Positions 1-8,695 of a stretch of DNA of 64,000 nt are shown here, piece by piece; the first letter of the stretch is position 1, and each line of letters begins with the position of its first letter. The notes beneath the pieces are model-generated. The model had not been told where the DNA came from, made no database searches, and saw only the letters and a program-made list of their open reading frames with translations. The DNA is from an uncultured Collinsella sp. (GTDB lineage: Bacteria; Actinomycetota; Coriobacteriia; Coriobacteriales; Coriobacteriaceae). The DNA lies in NCBI GenBank assembly GCA_958435945.1, contig CAUBIC010000001.1, positions 310,001 through 374,000 on the forward strand, read 5' to 3'. The position numbers were made by a program, and so were the translations under genes.

Positions 1-557
1 ATCGTTGCCCCGCATGCGTGCTGACGCACACGTTGAAAGTCGCGACCATAGCATTGGTGCACATGCCCGTGCACCATGTAGTCGGGGCTCCAGGATTCGA
101 GCGCTGTGTTAAAGCATTCGAATCCTCGATGTGGCAGATCGTCCAGATCGCCCATGCCGGCGGCGGGTGCATGGGTAAGCAGAATGTCGCACCCGCCGAC
201 CATCCTAACCTTACGCGATAACTTACGCATGCGCTTGGACATCTCGCGTTCGGTGTACATGTTGGCGCCGTCGCGATAACGCATGGACCCGCCAAGGCCT
301 GCAATGCGAATCCCTCGGTACGTGTACACGCTGTCTTCTACGCAGATACATCCGCCCGGTGCATGACGTGCGTAGCGGTCATCGTGATTGCCGCGCACGT
401 AGATGAGCGGTTTGTTGATGACCGTAACCAAAAACTCAAGATAGTCCGGGTCCAGATCGCCGGCGGACAAAATCAGGTCGACTCCCTCAAAGCGTTCCTT
501 GCGAAAGCACTCCCAAAGGCATCGTTCTTCGGTATCGGCTATGGCAAGGATTTTCAT
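1..557 (-). CDS. Metallophosphoesterase (partial, C-terminus beyond window)
   Basis: About 185 codons are visible, reading from the ATG at 557 off the left edge. Calcineurin-type phosphoesterase motifs occur in order: AIADTE at the N-terminus, SAGDLD near residue 36, RGNHDD near 59, LLTHAP and finally VHGHVHQ. Together these supply the di-metal ligands, so hydrolysis of a phosphoester is expected; the substrate cannot be read from the sequence. Its ATG overlaps the TGA of the upstream gene as ATGA and no clear Shine-Dalgarno is seen, so translation is probably coupled to the ParB/BMP fusion gene. It is most likely a cytoplasmic member of the YfcE-like small phosphodiesterases, but the truncated end prevents a firm subfamily call. 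Confidence 0.85.
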   Translation of the reverse strand, partial: MKILAIADTEERCLWECFRKERFEGVDLILSAGDLDPDYLEFLVTVINKPLIYVRGNHDDRYARHAPGGCICVEDSVYTYRGIRIAGLGGSMRYRDGANMYTEREMSKRMRKLSRKVRMVGGCDILLTHAPAAGMGDLDDLPHRGFECFNTALESWSPDYMVHGHVHQCYGRDFQRVRQHACGAT

Positions 558-2470
558 AGGGCAGGGACTTTCGGCTCATCGTCGAGCTGCGGAATGGTGC
601 CTACCACGTTGTCCGCCAGCCAATTCATCTCGACAATCTGCGTGCTCGGAAGCGGAGGGAAGCCTTCGATCTGTACCACGCCGTTCTGGCTGTGGAGCTC
701 GCCGCCAAAGGGGTTGATGGATCCCTCAACAATGCCGTTGCGGAGCAACTGCACGAGTTTGCGCGTTTGGTAGGGTAGGCCCGGAGCGTAACGGATGTCG
801 ATAACGCCGGAGCTCATGCCATACCAGTAGTTGACAGCGCGCACTTGGTTGTCGTCGCTGGTCTCGTCCCACGTGCCGTGAAGAAGGCTGCGAACGATGA
901 GCTCGTAGTAACGGCCCCAGTTCCATACGGGCATGGCGATGCCGGTGACTTTGCCGTCGACCAAGCGGTGAAGCCCGTAGGCCGTTGGGTCTTCGAGCGA
1001 CTTTGACATGTCAGCGCCGGTCATGACGCTTACGCCTTCGCGGCACATGGCTTCGGCAAGACCACCGGCGGGAACATCGCCCCAGGTGAGGATGACCTGC
1101 GCGCGGGGGTCGAGCAGCGAGGCACCGATGGCAAAGGCATTGATCTCGCTGAGTGCGCCCGAGGCGAAGACCGACGCGTGGTAACCGATGCGGTGGTTGT
1201 CCGCCATGCTGGCGGCAAGGGCGCCCAGGAGAAACTTGGCCTCGTACATCTTGCCAAAGTATGAACGGACGCTTTGATGGGGAAGGCCGATAGAGCAGTT
1301 AAGGAACCGAACCCGGGGATACTCAACGGCAGCCCTGAGCGTGTATTCCATCAGGCGGTGCGAGGTCGAGAAGATGACGTTATCTCCATGTTTGACAGCC
1401 GTTTCCACGGCGGCGTAGAACACATCCGGATCGTGACAGTCCTCGAACGCCTCGGTGCGCACGATACCGCCAAAGTGCTCATCGAGATACTGACGCCCTT
1501 GGTCGTGCAGGCTGTCCCAGCTCGACGTCGCACAGGGGAACTCATGCATAAAGGCGATGCGCAGGGGGTTGGCCGTCGAGTAGACGGTCTTGCCCATAAA
1601 GAAGTTGAGCACGCCAGCGGTGGACTTGGCGGGCGTTTCTTCCTCGTCGACGCTCGGTGCTTCGACAAGATCGACCTTGTCCTCGTCATTTTTGCCGGCA
1701 ATGACCAGCTCGCGCCAAATCTTGCACAGGCGGTTTACGACGATATCCGTCGGCGTATCCAGCAGGCGGTCCTGGTTGTACACATTGAGGTACACGAGCA
1801 TGGCGTCGGCAGGCGTAATGTCCAGGTGGTCGCCGCCTGCGCGAAGGTAGGCGCGCTTAAAGAGCAGGAAGGTGTGGCGCAGGTAGTCGACCTTTTTCTG
1901 CGGCCATTTTTCGATAAGGTTCTGACCGAGCATCTTGGCGAGCGTTTCGTAGCTTCCCTCACGCGAGAACTCGATCTCGTATAGGGGGCAGACGCGCCAA
2001 AACGCGCAGAACTCGCCGTACAGGCGGCTTTCGACGGAATCCCATTTGCCGGGGTAGAGACGGGTGACCTTGGCCGAAACCGTCGGGGCGTCTAGGAATT
2101 TGAGGACACTGACGCGTTTGTTGCCTTCTTGGACATAGAACCGATGCATGAACTCGGTGACGATGACGGGGTCGCGATAGCCCTCGGTCACCTGGATGTC
2201 GTAGAGGTTGGACCACTTGCGGGCGAACTCGGTGCTAAACGGAAGCAGGGGCATAAAGTTACACGAAAAGGCGGACTGACGGCCCTTGGTGACCGTGCCG
2301 ACGACCATTTCGAGCGGAATATCCCGCAGGCCGACATTCTCTCGCTGACCTAAGGGGAGCTGAGCAACCAAGCTATCGAGGTCCGTAAGGTATGGATGCT
2401 CGCTTTGGCTAATGGCGCGTCGACGTCCCTGCTCGCCGCGCTTGCGTGCTTGACGATAGGCCTCTTCCAT
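554..2470 (-). CDS. ParB-like domain / BMP-family ligand-binding fusion protein
   Basis: A 638-residue protein with no signal peptide or lipobox, so apparently cytoplasmic. Residues about 90-140 look like a ParB/sulfiredoxin-type fold (DPVIVTEFMHRFYVQEGNKR, followed by VSVLKFLD). From about residue 300 the sequence resembles the Bmp/PnrA substrate-binding family (NPLRIAFMHEF, GALAASMADNHRIGYHASVF, GKVTGIAMPVW). BMP proteins usually are lipoproteins that bind nucleosides for ABC import; here the domain sits inside the cell behind a ParB-like module, which suggests a ligand sensor. A central charged linker (about 270-295) separates the halves. It overlaps the metallophosphoesterase gene by 4 nt, so the pair probably forms one unit. 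Domain calls are by eye; the ligand is unknown. Confidence 0.7.
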   Translation of the reverse strand: MEEAYRQARKRGEQGRRRAISQSEHPYLTDLDSLVAQLPLGQRENVGLRDIPLEMVVGTVTKGRQSAFSCNFMPLLPFSTEFARKWSNLYDIQVTEGYRDPVIVTEFMHRFYVQEGNKRVSVLKFLDAPTVSAKVTRLYPGKWDSVESRLYGEFCAFWRVCPLYEIEFSREGSYETLAKMLGQNLIEKWPQKKVDYLRHTFLLFKRAYLRAGGDHLDITPADAMLVYLNVYNQDRLLDTPTDIVVNRLCKIWRELVIAGKNDEDKVDLVEAPSVDEEETPAKSTAGVLNFFMGKTVYSTANPLRIAFMHEFPCATSSWDSLHDQGRQYLDEHFGGIVRTEAFEDCHDPDVFYAAVETAVKHGDNVIFSTSHRLMEYTLRAAVEYPRVRFLNCSIGLPHQSVRSYFGKMYEAKFLLGALAASMADNHRIGYHASVFASGALSEINAFAIGASLLDPRAQVILTWGDVPAGGLAEAMCREGVSVMTGADMSKSLEDPTAYGLHRLVDGKVTGIAMPVWNWGRYYELIVRSLLHGTWDETSDDNQVRAVNYWYGMSSGVIDIRYAPGLPYQTRKLVQLLRNGIVEGSINPFGGELHSQNGVVQIEGFPPLPSTQIVEMNWLADNVVGTIPQLDDEPKVPAL

Positions 2471-2525
2471 AATGTTGCTCCCTTAGTCGTTTAAACAACT
2501 ATATGAACCATGGTACCACGAATGA

Positions 2526-2564
2526 AAACCACTACAAAGATGCCTGACCCCTTTGCGGTGGTTT
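2526..2564. repeat. GGGACAGG-family hairpin repeat, copy a
   Basis: Arms at 2526-2538 and 2552-2564 pair (AAACCACTACAAA with TTTGCGGTGGTTT, two positions off) around a core containing GCCTGACCCC. It lies between the MscS gene, whose stop codon it touches, and the start of the ParB/BMP gene, so it may also act as a terminator for mscS transcription. It belongs to the dispersed set described in the findings. Confidence 0.6.
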
Positions 2565-3330
2565 AGGCGATGATGGGGGCGATGGCGCGGATGCAGGCGT
2601 CGGCAGCGGTGAAAGTGGTGCTGTCGTCGCTGACGATAAAGATGATCTTTCCTTTGATGCCAAAGTCGCCGATTTCGCTAAAGAGCACGCAGGGCTCCTT
2701 GTCAAAGTCCGAGATGGGAAGCACGGCGGCCTTGGTGGCGCTGGTCAGCTCGTCTGCCAGTGCGTCGAGCGAGGCCCACTTGGACGTGTCCTTTACGGCA
2801 ACGGGCACAGCCACGCGCCCAAAGGGCATCAAATGCACGAGCGTGTTCTTGGAGATGTTGGAGTTGGGGACGATGATGGTCTGCCCGCAGGCATCTTCGA
2901 TGGTCGTGTGGCGCCAGGTGATGTCCTGGACCACGCCGGATACGCCGCCGACCTCGATATTGTCGCCGGGTTTGATGATGCCCATAAAGGTCACTTGCAT
3001 GCCGCCGATAAGGTTTGACAGCGTGTCCTGAAAGCCGAGCGAGATGGCGATGCCGCCGACGCCAAGAGCGGCGACGAGGGCGTTTGCATTAATGCCAAAA
3101 CAGTTGTCGAGGATAAAGCTGCCGCCGATCATCCAGATGACGGCGCGCGCGATGTTGATGAAGATACTCGATGCCGGTAGCGGGTTATCGTCTCGGTTAA
3201 GCAGATGGTTCAGGGTCTTGGATACGACCTTGGCGGCGACGGCGGTGCCTATCGCCAAGATGACGGCCCAGATGATGTTGTGGACCCACCGTTGCTCAAA
3301 GAAATGAAGAATCGGCTCAAACAATTCCAT
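2563..3330 (-). CDS. Small-conductance mechanosensitive channel, MscS family
   Basis: A 255-residue integral membrane protein, near the short end of the MscS family. Hydrophobic segments lie at about 15-38 and 60-80, followed by the pore helix with its Gly/Ala pattern (ALVAALGVGGIAISLGFQ) and the beta domain (GDNIEVGGVSGVVQDI, then TIIVPNSNI), which are the hallmarks of MscS. It should open under membrane tension and release osmolytes during hypo-osmotic shock. The start at 3330 is preceded by AGGAGG-like sequence (reverse complement of cctcct). It appears monocistronic: a strong hairpin separates it from the 5'-nucleotidase gene upstream and a repeat hairpin lies at its 3' end. Confidence 0.9.
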   Translation of the reverse strand: MELFEPILHFFEQRWVHNIIWAVILAIGTAVAAKVVSKTLNHLLNRDDNPLPASSIFINIARAVIWMIGGSFILDNCFGINANALVAALGVGGIAISLGFQDTLSNLIGGMQVTFMGIIKPGDNIEVGGVSGVVQDITWRHTTIEDACGQTIIVPNSNISKNTLVHLMPFGRVAVPVAVKDTSKWASLDALADELTSATKAAVLPISDFDKEPCVLFSEIGDFGIKGKIIFIVSDDSTTFTAADACIRAIAPIIA

Positions 3331-3373
3331 GTAGGGAAACCTCCTAATGATCGTCCAACCATGATACCCACCA

Positions 3374-3407
3374 AGAAGCCCGTCCGATCAAATTCGGACG
3401 GGCTTCT
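3374..3407 (-). terminator. Perfect 14-bp hairpin downstream of the 5'-nucleotidase gene
   Basis: AGAAGCCCGTCCGA (3374-3387) pairs perfectly with 3394-3407 around a 6-nt loop. It lies 52 nt past the stop of the 5'-nucleotidase gene and before the MscS start. The T tract on the minus strand is weak, so it may act as an RNA 3'-end stabiliser as well as a terminator. Confidence 0.65.
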
Positions 3408-3458
3408 GTGCTCGATATAAAGTTTACGCGGTGGGGCTGCAAGGCCCGGCGGTGTAGC

Positions 3459-5483
3459 TTAGCGTCGACGCTTCCAGATAATGCCGAGGACGATGACGAT
3501 GATGCCGCCGATAAGGCACGCGCCAACTACTGCCAGCGTGCGGTCTCCCGTTGCGGCGAGCTTACCGGTCGTCTTCTTGGTGATGACCTTCGTGGTCGCC
3601 GTGTCCGTCTTAGGCGAGGGCTTAGGCGTCGGGGCCGGTGTGGGCGTGGGGTCCACGGCAGCGGAGCCAAAGCTGATGGTGCCGGCGAGCCCGGCCATCT
3701 TGCTCTCCCAGCCGTTCTGCCCAATCAGCGCCCTCAGCGCCGCCTCGCACGTGCCCCACTCGGTGTACTTGGTGGCGTTTGCGAAGGTGGGGAAGTCGGT
3801 CGTGTTGGTGATGATGTAGTTGTTGGTGGCGACGGTATAGGTCTTGGTGGGATCGAGCGTGCTGCCGTCTTTGGTGAGTGTGGCACTCACAATGCGCTTG
3901 CCTTCGGGCTGCGTCCAATCAATCGTCACGTTGATGCCGCCAAAGGAGAGAACGCTGCCAGAGTCATCGCGCCACTTGTACTTGTCTTGCGCCTCCTGCT
4001 CGGTGTGACCGGCCGCCACATAAGCCTGCTGAAGCTCGTAGCTGTCGTTGCAATCGTCGCTAATTTGTAGCGAGTGCTCGAGCGCTGCGAGGAAGTCCGC
4101 GCCGGTCATGGTCCAGGTCTCCACGGTGTTGCCGTAGGGCGAGATGGCGATGACGTTGCCGGCGGTCACGTTGCCCGCCGCGATGCCGCCGCGGATGCCG
4201 CCAGCGTTTTCGATAGCGAGGTCTGCGCCCGTCAAGGCAAGATAGGAGCCGCAAATCACGTGGCCGATGGTCTGGGCCTTGGTGGTGTCGCCCTCCTTGC
4301 TGGGACGGAAATCGGTGGTGCGCACCATTTCCCAACCATGCGTGCCTGCGGCGTCCTCGCCGTAGAAATAGTTGGTGGTGGATGTGCCGAGCACCTTGTT
4401 CGATTCGTTTTCAAAGTCCTCGTCGAGCGGCTTGATCTTGTTGCGGACGGCTTCAAGGCGGCTTTGGTAGTCGGAGCCCTTGTCGGGGTCTGCCAAAAGG
4501 TCGTTGACGTTCTTGGCGGTGTAGAGCTTCTCGTTGCTGTCGTCTGCAGGGACCGTGACCGTGTCGTCGTCGGTCGTCTCGGTGCCATTCGTGTCGTATT
4601 TGTACGGAATGGAAAGCAGTCCCACCTCGGCAAAGGCACTGCCCGCCTCGACAACGTGGATTGTCTTGCCGTCGGCTCCCGTCACCTTCTCGTTAAGGTT
4701 GATGTGCTCGTGGCCTGCGATAAGGGCATCGACGCCACGGAGTCGCGTGGCAAAGGTCTTGGCGTCGAGCGTGTGCGCGATACACACAACAACATCGCAG
4801 CCCTCCTTGCGCAGCTGCTCTGTCTCGGCATTGATGGCGTTCGCGGCACTCGAGAACGACGTACCCGCGACCAGGTCCGCGCGCAGCGAGGATCCCAGCG
4901 ACTCATCCATGGCACCCACGACGCCGACCTTGATTTTGTAGTCGAATGTGGAGTGATCCTCGCTATCCTCCCAGGTGCGATCGAGCGTCTTCGTGATGCT
5001 CGAGCTCCATACGCCGCTCGTAGACTTCGCGTTCGCGCAGAGCATGGCGAAGGGCGTACCGGTGGTGCTGTAGCCGGTCATGGTGTGGAGTTTGTCCGCG
5101 CCGTAGCTCCAGTCGTGGTTGCCTGGCGTGGTCGCGTCGTAGCCGTCGGCGTAGAAGGTGTCCATGAGCTCGGCGATGCTCTTGCCCTCGCTCATGGTGG
5201 CGAAGGACTGCCCGTGGAAGGTGTCGCCCGCATCGAGCAAAAGATCGGGGGCGCTGTTTTGGGCGCTATAGAGAACCGCCAGTCCGTCGAAGCCCACAGT
5301 GCCGGTGCCCTTGCTTGCGTTGTAGCTGTACTTGTAGCTGCCGTGGATGTCGTTGGTGTGCATGACGGCCACGGAGCCGTCAATAGCGGCGGGCAGGTTC
5401 CCCGCGAAAGCGAGACTTGGGATGCCTGCGAGCGCGCCGGCAAACAACGCGGTGGCTAACGCAAGGCGGGGGAGTCTTTTCAT
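3459..5483 (-). CDS. Cell-wall-anchored bifunctional metallophosphatase / 5'-nucleotidase
   Basis: A 674-residue secreted protein. The N-terminus is a signal peptide (MKRLPRLALATALFAGALAG, then cleavage near AFAGN). The UshA-type metallophosphatase domain carries MHTNDIHGS, LLDAGDTFHGQS, TTPGNHDWSYG and AGHEH. The C-terminal 5'-nucleotidase domain carries NAGGIRGGI and SPYGNTVETW, which bind the nucleotide base. After a Pro/Thr-rich spacer the tail reads LAATG, a hydrophobic stretch and KRRR, a variant sortase sorting signal, so the enzyme is probably displayed on the wall. It should dephosphorylate extracellular nucleotides to nucleosides. The gene is followed by a hairpin terminator; the ABC operon upstream is separated by two hairpins, so it is likely transcribed alone. 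Confidence 0.88.
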   Translation of the reverse strand: MKRLPRLALATALFAGALAGIPSLAFAGNLPAAIDGSVAVMHTNDIHGSYKYSYNASKGTGTVGFDGLAVLYSAQNSAPDLLLDAGDTFHGQSFATMSEGKSIAELMDTFYADGYDATTPGNHDWSYGADKLHTMTGYSTTGTPFAMLCANAKSTSGVWSSSITKTLDRTWEDSEDHSTFDYKIKVGVVGAMDESLGSSLRADLVAGTSFSSAANAINAETEQLRKEGCDVVVCIAHTLDAKTFATRLRGVDALIAGHEHINLNEKVTGADGKTIHVVEAGSAFAEVGLLSIPYKYDTNGTETTDDDTVTVPADDSNEKLYTAKNVNDLLADPDKGSDYQSRLEAVRNKIKPLDEDFENESNKVLGTSTTNYFYGEDAAGTHGWEMVRTTDFRPSKEGDTTKAQTIGHVICGSYLALTGADLAIENAGGIRGGIAAGNVTAGNVIAISPYGNTVETWTMTGADFLAALEHSLQISDDCNDSYELQQAYVAAGHTEQEAQDKYKWRDDSGSVLSFGGINVTIDWTQPEGKRIVSATLTKDGSTLDPTKTYTVATNNYIITNTTDFPTFANATKYTEWGTCEAALRALIGQNGWESKMAGLAGTISFGSAAVDPTPTPAPTPKPSPKTDTATTKVITKKTTGKLAATGDRTLAVVGACLIGGIIVIVLGIIWKRRR

Positions 5484-5547
5484 GGCAGTTTCCTTAGTCC
5501 TTAGCCAGAATGTCTGGTTGAATATCGGATTATCGACATAATATGCG

Positions 5548-5587
5548 AAAACCGCCGCAAGGGCGCCTGTCCCTTAGCGGCGGTTTT
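5548..5587. terminator. Bidirectional terminator hairpin with GGGACAGG-family core (copy b)
   Basis: AAAACCGCCGC at 5548-5558 pairs with GCGGCGGTTTT at 5577-5587, and AAGGG/CCCTT extends the stem inward around cgcctgt. T runs flank it on both strands. It lies between the ABC ATPase stop and the 5'-nucleotidase start. Its core contains CCTGTCCC, linking it to the dispersed hairpin family. Confidence 0.75.
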
Positions 5588-5603
5588 GACGTTTGCGCAG
5601 ATA

Positions 5604-5642
5604 AAACCTGCCAAAATAAACCTGTCCCTTTTTGGTAGGTTT
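5604..5642. repeat. GGGACAGG-family hairpin repeat, copy c
   Basis: Arms AAACCTGCCAAAA (5604-5616) and TTTTGGTAGGTTT (5630-5642) pair with one G-T wobble around taaacctgtccct. It touches the stop codon of the ABC ATPase gene and sits 16 nt from copy b, so two family members lie back to back here. Confidence 0.65.
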
Positions 5643-6435
5643 AGCTTAGCAGCATGCGGTCGTTGGCGAGCTCGCCGCCCGAGACCTCCTCGAATTTCTG
5701 CAGCAGGTCGGCTACGGTGAGCGACTTCTTCTCATCGCCCGCCACGTCGTAGATCACGTGGCCTTCGTGCATCATGATCAGACGGTTGCCCAGACGGATG
5801 GCGTCGTTCATGTTGTGCGTGACCATGAGCGTGGTCAGGTGGTTCTCGTCGACGATCTCCTCGGTCAGGTTGAGCACCTTAGAGGCCGTCTTGGGGTCGA
5901 GGGCCGCGGTGTGCTCGTCGAGCAGCAGCAGGCGCGGCCTGGTGAGCGTGGCCATCAACAGGGTGAGTGCCTGGCGCTGTCCGCCCGAGAGCAGGCCGAC
6001 CTTGGCGTTGAGACGCGTGTCCAGACCAAGGTCCAGGCGCTTGAGCAGCTCAACGTACTCATCTTTCTCGGCCTTGGTGACGCCCCACGAAAGGCCGCGA
6101 CGCTGGCCGCGACGCTTGGCGAGGGCCAGGTTCTCGGCGATTTGCATGTCGGCAGCGGTACCGCGCATGGGGTCCTGAAACACGCGGCCCAGGTACTTGG
6201 CGCGCTGCGACTCGCTCAGGCGCGAGATGTCGGTGCCGTCGAGCTCAATAACGCCCGAATCGAGCGGGTACACGCCGGCGATCATGTTGAGCAGCGTGGA
6301 CTTGCCGGCGCCGTTGCCGCCGATCACGGTTACAAAGTCGCCGTCATTCAGGGTGAGGTCGACGCCGGTGAGCGCGCGCTTCTCGGTGACGGTGCCCTTG
6401 TTAAAGGTCTTCTTGACGTGCGAGAGCTTAAGCAT
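5641..6435 (-). CDS. ABC transporter ATP-binding protein
   Basis: A 264-residue ATPase starting MLKLSHVKKTF. Walker A is GGNGAGKST, the signature motif is LLSGGQRQALTL, Walker B is LLLLDEHTAALD and the switch His is in MVTHNM. Start choice: an in-frame ATG lies further upstream, but it would run deep into the permease gene; the ATG at 6435 has GAAGGGGG 9 nt before it and overlaps the permease stop by 8 nt, giving coupled translation. It is the third gene of a lipoprotein-permease-ATPase operon and should energise import. Sequence and order resemble the TrpXYZ-type branch of importers. Confidence 0.92.
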   Translation of the reverse strand: MLKLSHVKKTFNKGTVTEKRALTGVDLTLNDGDFVTVIGGNGAGKSTLLNMIAGVYPLDSGVIELDGTDISRLSESQRAKYLGRVFQDPMRGTAADMQIAENLALAKRRGQRRGLSWGVTKAEKDEYVELLKRLDLGLDTRLNAKVGLLSGGQRQALTLLMATLTRPRLLLLDEHTAALDPKTASKVLNLTEEIVDENHLTTLMVTHNMNDAIRLGNRLIMMHEGHVIYDVAGDEKKSLTVADLLQKFEEVSGGELANDRMLLS

Positions 6436-7351
6436 CTGCCTCATCCCCCTTCGTGTAGGAGCTGCGGAGCTTATAGCGCTCCCAAACCACGGGCACGCAC
6501 AGGGCCACAGCGACAATCACGGCGGAGAGCAACTTCATGTCGTTGGCGTCCATGCCCAACTGCAGCACGATGGCGCGGATAAGGAAGTACACCACGGAGC
6601 CAAAGACGGCGGAGGCAAGACGGACGCTAAACTGCGTGAGGCCGCCGGGCAGCAGACGGCCGAGCACCTCACCGATAACAATGGCGGCAAGACCGATAAC
6701 GATGGCACCGGTGCCCATACCAATGTCGGCATACTTCTGGCTCTGGCAGATAAGCGCGCCCGAAAGGCCGATGAGGGCGTTGGAGAGCACGAGGGCGATC
6801 ATCTTGGTGGAGTTGGTGTTGACGCCCAGAGCGCGGATCATGTACTCGTTGTTGCCGGTGGCGCGCAGCGCCGAGCCGATCTCGGTGCCAAAGAACCAAT
6901 ACAGGATGGCAACGATAGCCACGGCGAGCAGGATGCCCAAGATGATGGCAACGGTGGACTGCGGCAGACCGGTCATATTGCTGACGGCCGAGAACACGGT
7001 GCCCTTGGCAAGAATGGGCGTATTGGATTTGCCCATGATGCGCAGGTTGATGGACCACAGACTGATCTGGGTGAGGATTCCGGCGAGGATCGCGGGAATC
7101 TCAAAGACGGTGGTCAGAATGCCCGTGACGGCGCCCGCGATGGCGCCGGCGCACATGCCGGCCAGCACGGCGAGCAGCGGGTCGACGTTGTTATTGACGA
7201 TGAGCACGGCGCAGACGCAGCCGCCGAGGGCAAAGCTGCCGTCGCAGGTCATATCGGGAATGTCGAGCAGGCGGAACGTGATAAACACGCCAAGCACCAT
7301 AATGCCCCAGAGGACGCCCTGCGAAACGGCGCCCTGCAATGCAATGAGCAT
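6428..7351 (-). CDS. ABC transporter permease (branched-chain/sugar-type, BPD_transp_2)
   Basis: A 307-residue polytopic membrane protein. It begins with a hydrophobic segment (QGVLWGIMVLGVFITFRLL), has about eight to ten further membrane segments and ends in a basic tail. The motif RATGNNEYMIRALGVN is the cytoplasmic coupling loop typical of this permease family. It lies downstream of a substrate-binding lipoprotein gene and overlaps the ATPase gene by 8 nt, so it should form the membrane channel, presumably as a homodimer. A 200-nt gap with a stem-loop separates it from the lipoprotein gene. The substrate is not readable from this subunit. Confidence 0.9.
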   Translation of the reverse strand: MLIALQGAVSQGVLWGIMVLGVFITFRLLDIPDMTCDGSFALGGCVCAVLIVNNNVDPLLAVLAGMCAGAIAGAVTGILTTVFEIPAILAGILTQISLWSINLRIMGKSNTPILAKGTVFSAVSNMTGLPQSTVAIILGILLAVAIVAILYWFFGTEIGSALRATGNNEYMIRALGVNTNSTKMIALVLSNALIGLSGALICQSQKYADIGMGTGAIVIGLAAIVIGEVLGRLLPGGLTQFSVRLASAVFGSVVYFLIRAIVLQLGMDANDMKLLSAVIVAVALCVPVVWERYKLRSSYTKGDEADA

Positions 7352-7453
7352 GCTTCATACCTCCTAGGATAGGGTGGACACGTGAGTCACCATGATAGCG
7401 GTAACAATGCATAAAAGAGCTGCGGCCGGATGTTTTGACTCATCCGAAACAAG

Positions 7454-7487
7454 CAGGGCGGACGCCGGTCTACAGCGCCCGCCCCTG
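7454..7487 (-). terminator. Imperfect GC-rich stem-loop between lipoprotein and permease genes
   Basis: CAGGGCGGACGC-like sequence at 7454-7465 pairs imperfectly with GCGCCCGCCCCTG at 7475-7487. It sits in the 203-nt gap of an otherwise tight ABC operon. A leaky terminator or RNA stabiliser here would make the binding protein more abundant than the membrane parts, as is common; this role is inferred. Confidence 0.4.
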
Positions 7488-7554
7488 TGGCTCAGATATT
7501 GAATAACGCGACTAAAGCGCGAGCACGGGCTCTAGACGCATGCCGCGTATGGTA

Positions 7555-8535
7555 TTACGCGTCCAGAGTGGAAAGGTCGATGCCCAGCGCCTCGGCCATC
7601 TCGTCGTTCTTGACGACGACCAGGTCCTTGCTCGAGAGGTGCTTGATCGGCATATCCTCGGGCTTGGCCTCGCCCTTCAGGATCTTAACGGCCATCTCGC
7701 CCGCGGCGTAGCCCAGGTCCTCGTAATTGATGGAGAGGGTGAACAGGCCGCCGGCCTTACACATGCCCTCCTCGCCGGTCACGAAGGGAAGCTTGTTCTC
7801 CTTGCAGATCTGGCCGACCTGTGAGGCACCCGCGGCGATGGTGTTGTCGGTGGGGGAGTACAGCGCATCGACCTTGCCCACGGCAGACTCGACGACGGAC
7901 TGAATCTCGTTGGAGCTCGAGACGGTGAAGTCAGTGTACTGGAGGCCCAGCTTGTCGAGCTCCTTCTTGGCGGCCTTGATCTGGACGTCGGAGTTGGACT
8001 CGGCGGTGCAGTAGAGCAGGCCGACCTTCTTTACGTCGGGCAGGACCTTCTGCATCATCTCGAGTTGCTCGGCGACCGGGGTGAGGTCGGAAGCGCCCGT
8101 GACGTTGGTGCCCGGCTTGTCATTGTCCTGTACCAGGCCGGAGGCGGCGTAGTCGGTGATGGCACAGCCCACGATGGGGATATCGGCCGTGGCACCGGCA
8201 GCAGCCTGTGCGGCGGGCGTGGCGATGGCGTAGATCAGGTCGACGCCATCGCCCATGAACTTGTCGGCGATGGACTTACACGTGGACTGGTCGTTCTGGG
8301 CGTTCTTCTGGTCGATCTTGACCTTAAGGCCGCTCTCCTTGATGGCCTTGACAAAGCCGTCGTTGGCGGCATCGAGTGCGGAGTGCTCGGTGAGCTGCAG
8401 AACGCCGATGGTGTAGTCGGAACCGGCGGCAGCAGAGCCGGAACCAGAGTTGCCGCCGCATCCGGCGAGCGGGGCGAGCGCGAGCAGGCCGGCGGAGACC
8501 AGAAGGCTCCTGCGGCTGATGGTGATGTCCTTCAT
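7555..8535 (-). CDS. ABC transporter substrate-binding lipoprotein (ABC_sub_bind / TrpX-like)
   Basis: A 326-residue lipoprotein. The start is taken at MKDITISRRS (8535), which has GGGGGT upstream, rather than at an earlier in-frame ATG. Residues 8-26 form a twin-arginine-like, Sec-type signal ending in a lipobox LAGC with Cys26 as the lipid attachment site, followed by a Gly/Ser-rich linker. The mature part has the two-lobed pattern of the ABC_sub_bind family (YTIGVLQLTEHSALDAANDG, then GVDLIYAIATPAAQAA, SPTDNTIAAG). Family members near TrpXYZ bind tryptophan, tyrosine or related small molecules; which one is bound here is not shown. First gene of the importer operon. Confidence 0.88.
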   Translation of the reverse strand: MKDITISRRSLLVSAGLLALAPLAGCGGNSGSGSAAAGSDYTIGVLQLTEHSALDAANDGFVKAIKESGLKVKIDQKNAQNDQSTCKSIADKFMGDGVDLIYAIATPAAQAAAGATADIPIVGCAITDYAASGLVQDNDKPGTNVTGASDLTPVAEQLEMMQKVLPDVKKVGLLYCTAESNSDVQIKAAKKELDKLGLQYTDFTVSSSNEIQSVVESAVGKVDALYSPTDNTIAAGASQVGQICKENKLPFVTGEEGMCKAGGLFTLSINYEDLGYAAGEMAVKILKGEAKPEDMPIKHLSSKDLVVVKNDEMAEALGIDLSTLDA

Positions 8536-8695
8536 ATCATTACCCCCAGTATAAAAATGGCTGGAAACACTGCACTGGGACAAAGTGCAAGTGGAACTAT
8601 AGTAGCGCTGATGTCCATTTTTACAACAGCCTGGCGGGTTTTTTAATACAGAATCGGATGGGCGGTACGGGTAGTCGAATGGGCGGCGGAGGGTC

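Noticed and set aside
4074..5459. A 461-codon plus-strand frame opposite the 5'-nucleotidase gene
   Set aside because: The minus-strand gene has a signal peptide, catalytic motifs and sorting signal; the plus-strand translation has none.
6436..6516. Longer N-terminus for the ABC ATPase
   Set aside because: It would lie inside the permease gene; the ATG at 6435 has a Shine-Dalgarno and begins the conserved domain.
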